Origin: Ipomoea triloba
Lineage: Eukaryota > Streptophyta > Magnoliopsida > Solanales > Convolvulaceae
DNA length: 64,000 nt
Assembly (NCBI RefSeq): GCF_003576645.1
Contig: NC_044917.1
Span: 23,455,423-23,519,422, forward strand
Reading direction: 5' to 3'
This document shows positions 12,601-22,569 of the stretch, one piece after another; the first letter of the stretch is position 1; each line of letters starts with the position of its first letter. The translations under genes were made by a program, and so were the position numbers. The notes beneath the pieces are model-generated. The model did no database searches. It saw nothing but the letters and a program-made list of their open reading frames with translations, and was not told where the DNA came from.

Positions 12601-13746
12601 GACCCGTGTGCATCATACAGAAAATAAGGGTACATGGCTTAATCATTTTCCTTTAACTGCTTGCTCATCATGTATGTTCTGGCAACAAAATTCGTCATAT
12701 ATTTCTATAAAAATTATAGGCCACCAGTGAATACCAATTGTTAACATCATTTTAATGGACTGTTTACCAGTTTGCACGTAACTTCATTTTTCCTTCACAA
12801 ACAGAGCTATGGGAGGGGGGAATCATACATACAAATTACATTACAGCAGTGAAGACCCATTTTTTTAACATCATTTATATGAACATTGTGCACTTGACTG
12901 TTTGCCAGTGTGCACGTAACTTCATTTTATAATTCACAAACACATATGTAATCTCTCCAACTACCCCATGTGCCAATCAGTGTAAAGCCTTGTGCATATG
13001 CAGATATGAAAGCTATAGGCTTGAGACCGTTCCCACTGTCTATTCTTCCTCTAGTTTAATGCACAATTTTCCCCCAAACCAACCACCCTATAGTCGCTCT
13101 CTACCTTACGGTCACCAACCAACCCCTGGTGTCTATATTCGGCCCTCTAAAAACCATAGCTCAAAACCACACTGCCCTGTAAAGCCTAATTCCCCATTGA
13201 ACTCATCTATAGCTTTGAGGTCCGATTTTGCACAACACTAGATGCCTGTGTATTGCATTCGGCCCCAAAAGCAGACCGGAGTGTGTGTATGTAACCGAAA
13301 CGAAACCCAAATCTACTCCTCGTTTTCTCCATCACAAATATGGGAAAAAAACAAAACCCCAAAAGGGAAAACAAATTCAATACCTCTGTTTTTTGCACGC
13401 GACCTCGACCCCTTTCGTCGCTTCTCTCGCCGGTTCGATCCGACCATGCTTCACCGCTGGACTCCGTGCACAATGGGTGGCGAAGTTCGATTTCGTTTGG
13501 ACCTCTGACACACGATTTTGACGGAGTGGGAGAGGGAAAGTCAGGCGCTAACTAAGTTCTAGAACCACCCACGCCTCACTTTTACGAATTTACCCTTTAG
13601 AGCCTTTGTTTTCATTAAATGCCTAATTTTTTTAAGTGACCGTGTGCCAAGATATTATACTCAATCACTACCGTTAATTGCTTGCATCCTATGGCCAAGG
13701 TTAGGTCCTATTTTCTCATCTAAAGGTGTTGTCTCATGTGAAGTCA

Positions 13747-13749
<3 letters not shown>
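9677..13749 (+). mobile_element. Mutator-like element, FAR1 type, (TA)n-bounded, defective
   Basis: The two ends are imperfect inverted repeats of about 40 bp. The left reads CATATGAGACAACC..GGTGAGAAAT; the reverse-complemented right reads CACATGAGACAACA..GATGAGAAAAT. Both ends abut (TA)n runs (about 9631-9676 and 13751-13802), so a target duplication cannot be told from the microsatellite. Inside, 10793-11031 retains transposase remnants. From 10470 to 12990 the phrase GTGTGTGCACCTA recurs many times in a degenerate array. The final 600 bp (12990-13560) is less AT-rich and could be captured host sequence. It is non-autonomous as it stands. Confidence 0.65.
10793..11031 (+). pseudogene. FAR1/FHY3-type MULE transposase remnant
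   Basis: The frame 10793-10930 translates to a stretch containing VPFTGMDNHKRSAMF, then GLIVNEDVESYVWLLDNF. This resembles the conserved MULE/FAR1 transposase core (pattern PF.G.NHH....FG..L..DE..ESF.WL). It is bordered by splice-like signals: TGTGTAG just before and GTGAGT just after. Five bases on, 10936-11031 in another frame encodes a zinc-knuckle-like CKSC..HDNLNC motif with five residues between the second Cys and the His, then a Lys/Pro-rich tail and a stop. FAR1-type proteins carry zinc knuckles C-terminally, so the middle and N-terminal parts have been deleted. FAR1-type enzymes cut and paste Mutator-like elements. Confidence 0.65.

Positions 13750-13750
<1 letters not shown>

Positions 13751-13802
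<52 letters not shown>
13751..13802. repeat. (TA)n microsatellite between two elements
   Basis: An uninterrupted TA run joins the right end of the MULE to the left end of the next MITE. Similar runs are at 6600-6657, 6889-6918, 7868-7915, 8646-8660, 8978-9012, 9631-9676, 14036-14045, 17446-17506, 53357-53372, 54512-54559 and 63920-64000. Confidence 0.95.
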
Positions 13803-13806
<4 letters not shown>

Positions 13807-14037
13807 GGTTAAAATGAGAACCTTTGTTAACATGTGAGCTTCTGTACCATTATGCACCGTTGATCTTGCTCGATCTTGTGGTTTGTAATGATTTTGACTT
13901 GGTAAATATACATCACTGCGCCATTGCACTAAATGCACCACTCCTCATATCTCAATCATCCAATCTCACATCTCAGTGGTGCATAGGAGTTCATATGTTC
14001 ACACCTAAGCAATAGTTCTCACCTTAACTGAATCCTA
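13803..14037. mobile_element. Short MITE with GTGAGAAC-type termini
   Basis: This 235-bp non-coding element has inverted ends: AGGTTAAAATGAGAACC on the left and CAGTTAAGGTGAGAACT on the right (reverse complement). It lies between (TA)n runs. The ATGAGAAC/GTGAGAAC core also occurs in the MULE ends next door, so the two may share a transposase. Confidence 0.65.
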
Positions 14038-14043
14038 TATATA

Positions 14044-17000
14044 TAGGTTTATGCTCTGGTGCGAAGAAGGCCTCATGTGCGAAAGTGAGAAGAAATCTAA
14101 GCCTAAGATCTGTCCAGATCAATGACTCTAAAAAATAGCGCTTATAATCTACACAACGCCATCTTCTCCAGTAAATCATCTCTGTTTACTGTCCTTGCAT
14201 TTTGTTAATATCATGGAAGGCACAAAATTGTCCTAGGCACAATAGTATATACTGGAAAGCACAACAATATGCTCTGGAAGGCTCAACAATATACCCTGTA
14301 AGGCTCAACAATGTGCTCTAGAATGCTCAACAATGTGCACTCCAAGGCAGACAAATTGTATATGAGTTAGAAGGCTCAACTGTGTCGACCACAGTCTAAA
14401 ACGATGTCTCTGAATTTTTTGAGTTAGAATAATCTATATTATGAGTTAGAATAATGTACATTGTGTGTTAGAATAATGAAACTTCTGGTGTAAAATAATG
14501 CACATTATGTGTTAGAATATACTTTGTGTTAGAATAATGTACTTTATGTGTTAGAATAATGTACATTATAAGTTAAAACAATGAAACTTCTTCGGTAAAA
14601 TAATGTACTTTATGTGTTAGAATAATGTACTTTATGTGTTAGAATAATTTATATTATGAGTTATAAAAATGTATATTGTAGCGAATTAGGTAAAAAAAAT
14701 TACGCTAACATCGTGTTTGGACCGTAGTCCACACAATAACTATTGTTCCAAGGCAAAACAACATGCATTTCGAAGGCACAATAATGTGCTCGAGAAAGCT
14801 CAACAATGTGCTTTAGAGGCTCAACAATGTGCTCTAGAAGGCTCAACAATGTGTACTCTAGGGCAAAACAATATTGTAACACCCCTAACTTTCAAGCTGA
14901 GATAAGCAATAAACTTAAGGCAAAAGCTAGCAAATCTCAATACTAAATTATATAAATGTGGAAGCGTTAACTAAACCACAGAGGGTGCTACGCCACATCT
15001 AGGTTAACCATCACCTAGATGTTAAGGCAAAATCTAACATCCAACCTCAAAATCCTCAAATGGAACAGAATCTAAACAAGTCAATACAAATCATGAGTCT
15101 AAGGCACATAGGCCCAAAATGTCTAAACATCCTCAAAAATATCTAAGCTAAACATAAAAGGAGAAGTAGATCTACAGCTAGCGCTCTCTCGTGCAGAATC
15201 TACTCCATACCTGAAAAACAGTTAGAAATATTAGTAAAGAAATGGTAAGTAATCATCCACTCGCACTCGTGAGAAATACAGTAATATAGAATAGCTTTGT
15301 AAATAGATTTTGCACACGCATATAGAATATATACGCCAACGAAATTGTCCTTTTTTTGAAACCCAGATGACTCAACAACAATAGGCTGAATGAATCACAA
15401 ACCAAGGACACCTCAGCGAATTCAATATCAAAGAATGAATTCACAATACCACAGTTCCATAATAAGGTACTCAATCACTGCACAAGCTCAACTGAACAAC
15501 ACAAGTGAAACCAACCAACGATCTCACATCACTCCCTTAGAGTGACCCAAACCAAGGAACACATAATAACCTCCAAACCAAACCTCCCAACCGTAATATA
15601 GATAGCATACTACAGAGGCATAGAATGCCCAATCACAGAGGCATACAGACCCAACCATATAGTCGTACAAACTCAAGTTCATTTCCAAAGGAAATACTCA
15701 TACCAACAGTACTCAAATTCAGAACATGATCAACAGGACATCATGCTCAGAACATTAGCCAAAGAATCAACCAACAATACTCAATCAACAATCCAAGATA
15801 AACGACCAACAATCATGAATCCATACTCAATAAGCAAGGTAGTATACTCCACAAGATACTCAGAATATACTCTAGAATCAAAGGACGAACAATTAGAGTC
15901 ATTAGACCACGAAACAACTACTGGAACAGAAATGGGATTGACCTGGCGGAACATCCTCACGGAACACCACTCTCCGTCGTTCTAATCCGCAAGAGAGGGC
16001 GGAACAACCTCACAGAACGCCACTCTCTGCCACACCCCACCGCCACTACACTTGCGGAAGATCCCAGCGGGACACATTATACCGCCGGAATGCACCGCAA
16101 GTGCAATACCAAAGCACGAATCCCAGACTTAGAACAGAATACATGATAGCTCATTCTAGTTCCTGGAATATGATCAGATTACACATTTCAGAAGCCAAAT
16201 AATACATGGAATCCATCAAAACAAGGCTTAATCATACCAAGGTTCAAGAGTGACTAACACAATCCAAAGATAGGCTCAATAATCCAACAAATCATAAGCT
16301 ATAACCAAGAAATAATCCACATGATTCCACAAAACACTAAATCACATATATACAAGAGTGAAAGTAGATTTAGTGAGACATGGAGGGTTACCTCTATGAT
16401 AGCTTCTCCAAAACACAATCTCCTAGCTAAATCCATCAAACCACCATCATCACCATCATCATCTTGACCCAAGAACACCCCAAGGAAAACCATAAGAAAC
16501 TTATAAAGACTAGGAAAATGTAGAATAGAATGCAATCTAAACATGATCTAGCACTTACCCAAGCATATGAGTCAGAGTAGTCTTGCTTTGAATCCTTGCT
16601 AGGATGAAATGATGATGTGTGTGGGGTTTTGGGATGAAGTGGTATGAATATCATGTAGGAGAAGGAAGAAGACTAGGGAAATTAATTAATAGAAAGCTTT
16701 TATATGAATCCCACAAAATTTATACATACATAATGTATGTAGTATTAGGGTAATTAAATGAGATATGGGCCCTTACAATAAAAGTGGCTAAGCCCTATCC
16801 AAGAATTAATTAAATAGCATAAGGCTTGAATCATCAAAGAGTTTGGCCAATTTAAATGCACAATATTTTATAAGGGATGAAAGACTCCAATTGGTATCCC
16901 TTACAAAATTGAATTAGAGAATTGGGCTTCATTAGAATTTGAATAGGCTAAACTATGAAATATATATTCATTCGAAAGAACCAAGCCCAGTTAATTAAAT

Positions 17001-17442
17001 TAATTCCACGAAAGAAGGAATTATCGGGGTTCAAGGCATGATTTAAATCTGGGGTATCACAAATATGCACTTCGAATGCACAACAATGTGCTCTGGATGG
17101 CACAATAATATGCTTTGGAAGACCCAACAATGTGCTCTGTAAAGTCAACAATGTGCACTGAAAGACACATCAGTGTGCACTGAAAGACACATTAGTGTGC
17201 TATAGAAGGCGCAACATTGTGCTCTAAAGAGTACAACATTGTGCTCTAAAGGGTACAACATTGTGCTCTGCAAGAAGGAAAAAGTTCTTTGAAAGACAAC
17301 AAAAGAAAAACTTTGTTACACAAAATTACCATAATGCCACTGCATTTATTTTTAAATAGCTTCATTCTAGACCCTTGATCTGGACTGGATTAATGGATGA
17401 GATAAAACCCTATCTTTCACCTGAGGAAAGCTTTCCCCTGAT

Positions 17443-17445
<3 letters not shown>
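14044..17445. mobile_element. (TA)n-bounded element with CAACAATGTGCTCT array, split by a solo LTR
   Basis: The left 95 bp and the reverse-complemented right 95 bp align with gaps: both begin TATAGG, share CCTCA.GTG.AAAG and then TCCAGATCAA.G..CTA. Without the solo LTR (14875-17061 plus one TSD) the element is about 1.2 kb. Its interior is an array of the phrase CTCAACAATGTGCTCTGGAA (14216-14400, 14740-14870, 17062-17280) and of GTGTTAGAATAATGTAC (14430-14690). It encodes nothing recognisable. Confidence 0.65.
14875..17061. mobile_element. Solo LTR, 2187 bp, TSD AATAT
   Basis: It starts TGTAACACCCC and ends GGGGTATCACA, near-perfect inverted ends of the TG..CA form. The direct repeat AATAT flanks it at 14870-14874 and 17062-17066. 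No gag or pol lies within. A long LTR with these ends is typical of Ty3/gypsy chromoviruses such as Tekay/Del, but the lineage is an inference. A GC-rich stretch at 15950-16090 has a twofold repeat containing GGCGGAACA.CCTCAC. The solo form implies loss of the body by LTR-LTR recombination. Confidence 0.8.
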
Positions 17446-17506
<61 letters not shown>

Positions 17507-17507
<1 letters not shown>

Positions 17508-17913
17508 CTAGGATTAGGTGCTAAGAGTAACTTTCGTGCGAAAGTGTGGATAAATATGATTAATGCCTCTTTTAAAAAATAATTCTATACAAAATGTGCA
17601 CTTGAAGGAACACAAATGTGCACTTGAAGGCACAAAAAATACACTTGAAGACTAAAATTATGCACTTAATGGCATAAAGATGTGCACTTGAAGACCAACA
17701 TTGTGCATTGATCCAGAAATGTGAACTCAAAGGCACAAAAAAATTGCACTCGAAGGAACACAAATGTGCACTTGAAATCCAAAATTCTACACTCGAAGGC
17801 ACAAAGATGTGCAATCGAAGCAATCTATGGTTCCAAAAAGATAAGTTATTATATTCAACAAAAATGTTATTGAAGTAATTACCCATGTGCAATCGTTTGT
17901 AATAATCAAATGA
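17507..17913. mobile_element. (TA)n-bounded element with ATGTGCACTTGAAGG array
   Basis: It begins TAGCTAGGATTAGGTGC directly after a 60-bp (TA)n run. Between 17590 and 17820 the phrase ATGTGCACTTGAAGGCACAA recurs about ten times. There is no protein. The right end merges into the fold-back repeat at 17914-18073. Confidence 0.5.
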
Positions 17914-18073
17914 GACCACATCTTCCAATGAGACCCCTCATAAATGCATACAAGTTACTACAGGAATGCACACATACAATATTGTGTGCAATTCGCCTAG
18001 CATGAATGCACACAAGTTGCCTTGTGTAGTAGCTTGTATGCATTTACGAAGGATCTTACGGAACATGTGGATG
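17914..18073. repeat. Fold-back repeat
   Basis: The 21-base arm at 17941-17961 (TAAATGCATACAAGTTACTAC) pairs with 18026-18046 with a single mismatch. Weaker pairing extends outward to about 17914 and 18073. The loop contains TGTGCA repeats. Confidence 0.7.
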
Positions 18074-18119
18074 CACTTGAATATTAGTCTATATACATAC
18101 ATACATACATACATGTGTG

Positions 18120-18296
18120 TGTCCAGGTAAAAGTGAGGATTGATTTTATCCCTCCATTGGGTAGGTTCACGGTTGATGATTGTTTAAAAATAAGGGAAAA
18201 GAGGAGGAGGTCAATTTTTTTTTTTTTACTAAAACTCTCAAATATTTATGAACCATAATAGGTGGTTGAGATCAGTCCTTACATTTTATAAGTTCA
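18120..18296. mobile_element. Possible short MITE
   Basis: It follows a (CATA)n(TG)n tract. The ends pair imperfectly: AAAAGTGAGGATTGATTTTA on the left against AATGTAAGGACTGATCTCAA on the right (reverse complement). Non-coding. Confidence 0.35.
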
Positions 18297-18834
18297 TCTA
18301 CTATGTAATAAAAAAAATAATCTACTTTAAAAATTTAAAAACAAAAATTTCATTATCTAATCAATCATACAGGGAAAATTAATATTTTAAAATATTAATA
18401 AGAGGTTGGAATATGAATAATTCACATATAACGACGATTGAGGTATCAATCATATACATAATGAAAACTTATGAATTCGTACGCTATAACTTCATTGCAT
18501 AACTCTTTAATTACTCTTCAACAACATCAGTAACCCTATTATAATCATGTCACCTTTAACAAAAAAAAAAAAAAAAAAAAAACTAAGTTTTACTTACTTA
18601 TCAATATCACATTAAAAAGACTTGATTTATTTTAATATAAAAATTGTTATGGCGTAATTTTATTCTCGATTACAATTATCTATAACAATACTCATATTTA
18701 CCACTACGTTTATTACAAGTAAGAAAATAATAATTTTCATTTTATATTAATTAATTTTGATATTTAACAATTATACTAAATATTTACTTATTTTAATTTT
18801 TGTGTTGTGCATTAATTTAAACGCGCAGTGCATT
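18297..18834. other. AT-rich DNA without a gene
   Basis: Very AT-rich with a poly-A tract at about 18561-18582. Nothing recognised before the Tat LTR. Confidence 0.5.
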
Positions 18835-18839
18835 ACTAC

Positions 18840-19479
18840 TGTTGGTTTTATCTCCCACGGAATGATCGAACGGCAGGCCAACACCACTGGAAAATCGACT
18901 AACACTATCGGAAAATTAGAGTAACCTTTCGGCCCTCTTTGGATTACGAATTGCCTTTGAGTACAATGAATTGCTTATAAGTGTGCTAGATTGCTCCTCC
19001 CTCTCTCGAGGTCTAGAACCCCTATTTATACAAGCTATGAGTGATTTCTCCCTTAGGAAACTTCTAAACTACTTTAAAACTCTTTCCTTATTACATTTTA
19101 GGCACTATCCTAATCTATCTCGACCTTCCTTCCGTATCTCTCGCTTTTCGCCGCCAAACTCTTTAGGAAACCTCCATAATCGCCTGTCTTGCATCGCCTT
19201 TCCTACCTCGGCCCCTTCTTGGTCGGTCCGGTTCGATTTGCTTTCTTCTTGCACCCCTTGCTCGTCCTTTCTTTCATGGTAATTAATCGTTTCAATAGTT
19301 ATGTTCAATTACTCCCAGTTTAAGATCTTCAGCTGCCTTGTCACATTTTCTATGATCCCTTGACTGACCGACCGACCTTCGCCATGTCATCTTCCTTCGA
19401 TCCCTCTCTTCCTCTTCATTGGTCGCCTCTTTCGTCCACGCTGAGCTTCTAACACCGAGCCTTAGTCTATCCCCCATCA
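18840..19479 (-). repeat. Tat 3' LTR
   Basis: It reads TGTTGGTTTTATCTCCC to CCCCCATCA on the plus strand and aligns along its length with 47485-48140. On the minus strand the TATAAATA box (about 19021-19030) lies some 450 bp from the LTR start. Confidence 0.9.
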
Positions 19480-19725
19480 TCTAGTCCCTCATTTTCCCGA
19501 GCTACGCAAAGCACGGCTCAAGGGAATGCATTGATTCTCTTCGTTTAGGAAAGTTTTCACTCCCCAGTCCCTCACTTTCCCGAGTTACGTGAAGTACGAC
19601 TTGGGAAAGTATTGCTTGCTCGCCCTCCATCATCGACCCGTCTCTTGTACATTTGCATCATCTCCCCCCCCCCCTAGTCCCTCACTTTTCCGAGTTACGC
19701 AAAGCACGACTCGAAAAAGTAGCTG
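19480..19725 (-). repeat. Three hairpin repeats at the Tat polypurine tract
   Basis: The block CTAGTCCCTCAYTTTYCCGAG followed by TTACGCAAAGCACGACTC occurs three times (from about 19481, 19562 and 19672). Each can form a hairpin: in the second, ACTTTCCCGAG pairs with CTTGGGAAAGT. On the minus strand each block reads as a purine-rich AAAGTGAGGGACT, and the one touching the LTR is the natural polypurine tract for plus-strand priming. The other two look like duplicated copies. Confidence 0.65.
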
Positions 19726-19935
19726 TGACCGGATCTCTTGTGCAAAGGTCGTCGCTCGTACTTGCTCGAGCTTTAACTCTATCTCCTTACGGTACCATCA
19801 GTCAAATCCAACGCATTCAATGCCCTTTGATCCTTATCTTTGTCGATCAGTGAGACCCTGACTTTGTCACCATCGGATTAATTATAAGTACTCGAGTGCG
19901 ACCACCGGGTGCTATTCTGCAAGCAAATCCATCCC

Positions 19936-19944
19936 CTATAAATA
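19936..19944 (+). promoter_or_regulatory. TATA box of antisense gene 2
   Basis: CTATAAATA lies 60 bp upstream of the ATG at 20004 on the plus strand, opposite to the retrotransposon's own direction. Confidence 0.45.
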
Positions 19945-20003
19945 ACGTCATTGCTTCCATTTTTGCTCATCCACCCTCATTTCAGAACTTCTCCATTGGA
20001 ACC

Positions 20004-20447
20004 ATGTGTCATAAACGCAAGATACCATCTCTGACTCGCCGTCGATCCTCTCCTCGTCTTGCTGAAAAAGCTCACCGCGCCACGGAGGCCCGCATGGCAG
20101 AGCGAAGGGAGCACATAAGGTCCCACGACCTTTTCCCTGGTGACAATCCCTTCTACCCCGTTATCGTTTCCCTGGAGGAGGAAGAGGACGACGAAGTTCC
20201 TAAGCCTATCAACCCGATGCTTGAAGAATAAGAGCCAGTTCCCGACGAACTGGTGTTGGACGTGCTCATCCCAGACCCTAACTACTTGTACTTTTTCAAC
20301 GAACTCCAAGCCATGTTACGTCGGGGTACTCCTGACGGTGCTCCTCCGGGCATTGCTCTTCTCTGGGAGGAGTATCGCGAGTACGACCCAGTAGGTTTGA
20401 GGCTTCTTCTGAGGTCGTTCCTTCGACCCAGTAGGTTTGAGGCTTAA
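20004..20447 (+). pseudogene. Antisense ORF 2 of the Tat element (one nonsense codon)
   Basis: The ATG at 20004 opens a frame of 147 codons ending in TGA/TAA-type termination at 20447, interrupted only by TAA at 20229-20231. The start is strongly basic (MCHKRKIPSLTRRRSSPRLA) and the middle acidic (LEEEEDDEVP). The later part has a PDPNYLYFFNELQAML segment. I do not recognise the family. It lies next to the 3' LTR on the opposite strand to gag-pol, with its own TATA box, as do the antisense ORFs described in some Tat elements. The basic head suggests nucleic-acid binding or nuclear import; that is inference. Confidence 0.5.
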
Positions 20448-21181
20448 CCTATAGCCTTGCTTTTTGCTGTCTTTTGCTAAAGGGGTGCACCATTGGCCCA
20501 TTTATGTTGTTTTGAATGTAATTATCCAGCCTTCGGGCTTTAGATGAATGGAACATTGTCATCTTTTTGCTATCTTTTGCATGCATTTACTAAGTAGGTT
20601 GATCCATCCTTAGAATCACTCCTCTGGCCCCTAAGGATCTTTTGAGATCTTTCGATGTTTTCAAACTCCGGATAGGTTGGCCCTAAGACCTAAGCTTGAT
20701 GGAGTTAAGTCCGACCTTTCCTATGACCTTCCCCCGACTTTCCAGCTTCGTCCTCCAATTCGCTCTCCCAACCACGCTTCCAGTTCCTCAGACTCTTAGT
20801 CTGAGAGCTCTACCCAACTCAGATTTAATATAGTCCGACATTTAATCATTCCAGGTCTGACTTATCGTTTGAAATCTTCCCTAGTCCCTTAGACCTTTAG
20901 TCTGAGGACTAGGCCGGGTTCTACCTGATCCTCCCTTTTTCAAGGGATACTCTTAGCTCAGCCTTTGAGGTCCGACGCATCACCTCTATAGGGCTTGCCA
21001 CTATAGGTCGGCCCACACCCATCTGTCACGACTGCGCAAAACCCTCCATTTTCCGCCTTTTTCGATCTTCAATCTTCTTCGTGATTCCCGCCCTCATCAT
21101 CACCTTTTCTGAACCGCCGTGTATGCATTAAATGCCTTCCCACACTGACGTAAGCTAACCGTACCATCAACCATCGCATCG
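20448..21181. other. Tat non-coding region before Athila-1
   Basis: It contains a short near-repeat of TTTGAGGCTT (20396-20445) and several TAGTCTGAG-type blocks (20790-20920). No ORF of note. It belongs to the Tat 3' region and resumes after Athila-1 at 27800. Confidence 0.5.
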
Positions 21182-21186
21182 CTCGC

Positions 21187-22548
21187 TGATAAATGCCAAA
21201 AGTAGCCAAATTTTAGGGGTCATTTAGGTGTAAAATATGCTATAATAGATGTCCATTAGGCCTAGAAACATGCTAAGATAGGGTAATTTCATTGCATATA
21301 GGTCTAGCGACTAATCTTGTGTGTTTTTATATAATTTGCACAATTCTTGCACTTCGCANATAATTTGCACAATTCTTGCACTTCGCAGGGCATTCCGGCG
21401 ACACTTCAGTAAAACGGACGTAACCGGAGCTAGGAATGTCCAAATGAAGCGAGACAGGTGGCTATGGAACCGTATCGACGAGAGCTACAACATAGAAGAA
21501 GACAGAAGAAGAAAACTTCACCACGCACGCTCACACACGTGTGAGCGGCGTGGTTGCTTACTGGTTTGCTCCCACGCACGCTCACACGCGTGTGAGCCGC
21601 GTGGACGCGACACAGCGTGGAAATTATTAGGGCGAGATTTTGGGGGCTATATATATGCCATTTATAGGTCTTTTAGATAAGTTCCTAGCAGCCCCCAATA
21701 GCTTTAGATCTGATTTCTCTTTCCAAATTCTTCCCCTTTGGGGAGGAAAACACTCCTTAGAATAGATTTAGCTTAGGATTTGAAGATGAAGATTATGTAG
21801 ATTCAAGCTTCTTTAGGTATAATTTCTCTTCCTTTAATATAAAGTTTGAATCTTTACTTTATTGCTTTGTTTTCCTTGTTTCTATTTATGTTTATTATGT
21901 TAGAGTAGAGTAGTTTGGGTGTGTGTGCCCTTGTTGATCTATGGATTGATGCTTATAATTTGATATTATGATCTTGGTATTGTGGGAGTATGATTGATGA
22001 ATGTATGGATGATGTTGTTCAATCTTTGCTTCTATTTCCGGCCGGGATAGTTAGTGAACCGAGTGGAAGTGAGAGTGTGCGCGATAGCGGCCTCTCACGA
22101 GCCCAACTCATCTATATCTCCGCTCTTAATACGAAAGGATGAGATCCGAGAGGAGTGGTAGGCAAGGTGTTCGATAAAATGCCTCAACCGAATGAGGATT
22201 GAGAGTTTGAGTGTGACGCCACTCAATACAAAGACCGTGACTCCCTAGATCAATCTCGAAATCCAATTTCAAGCTACCTACGATAATCAATCCTTTGGTT
22301 TAACTTTGGCATGCACCCCTTTCCTTTTACCTTTTGTATTTTTCATCTTATTTTACCTTCAAACCTTCCAACCACCCATGAACAAAACCTCCACCTTTGA
22401 TTCTTGCAACTCTTACCTTTCAACCTCATGAATGCCAACACGTATTCGGTTCCCATTCGCCATCCTTGAGAGACACGACACTCGGGGAGTCTTGACTCTT
22501 CGTTTTACCACTTCCATACCACCTTCACTTCCACTATACATACCATCA
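21187..22548 (+). repeat. Athila-1 5' LTR
   Basis: 1362 bp, against 1282 bp for the 3' LTR. The extra length comes from two local duplications. One is a repeat of AATTTGCACAATTCTTGCAC around the N at 21359; the other duplicates the CACGCACGCTCACACG segment (21520-21600). Those duplications could be assembly artefacts, since the ambiguous base lies in one of them. Confidence 0.9.
21518..21656 (+). promoter_or_regulatory. LTR core promoter: CGCG/G-box palindromes and TATA box
   Basis: GCTCACACGCGTGTGAGC (21579-21596) is a perfect 18-bp palindrome; a near copy with CACACGTGTG lies just upstream. CTATATATATG at 21647-21657 is a TATA box 50 bp further on. CACGTG is the G-box bound by bZIP/bHLH factors, and CGCG boxes are bound by CAMTA factors. 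The same arrangement recurs in the other Athila LTRs here. Confidence 0.55.
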
Positions 22549-22550
22549 AA

Positions 22551-22569
22551 ATGGCGCCGTTGCCGGGGA
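22551..22569 (+). other. Athila-1 primer-binding site
   Basis: ATGGCGCCGTTGCCGGGGA starts three bases after the 5' LTR end and matches the sequence typical of Athila elements. Confidence 0.85.

Noticed and set aside
13207..13555. Overlapping frames on both strands near the right end of the MULE
   Set aside because: Possibly a captured gene fragment, but none of the frames shows a recognisable domain, so no gene is called.
4567..18296. Helitron interpretation of the (TA)n-bounded elements
   Set aside because: No 5' TC with a 3' hairpin plus CTRR pair was found, while inverted termini are visible in several of them.
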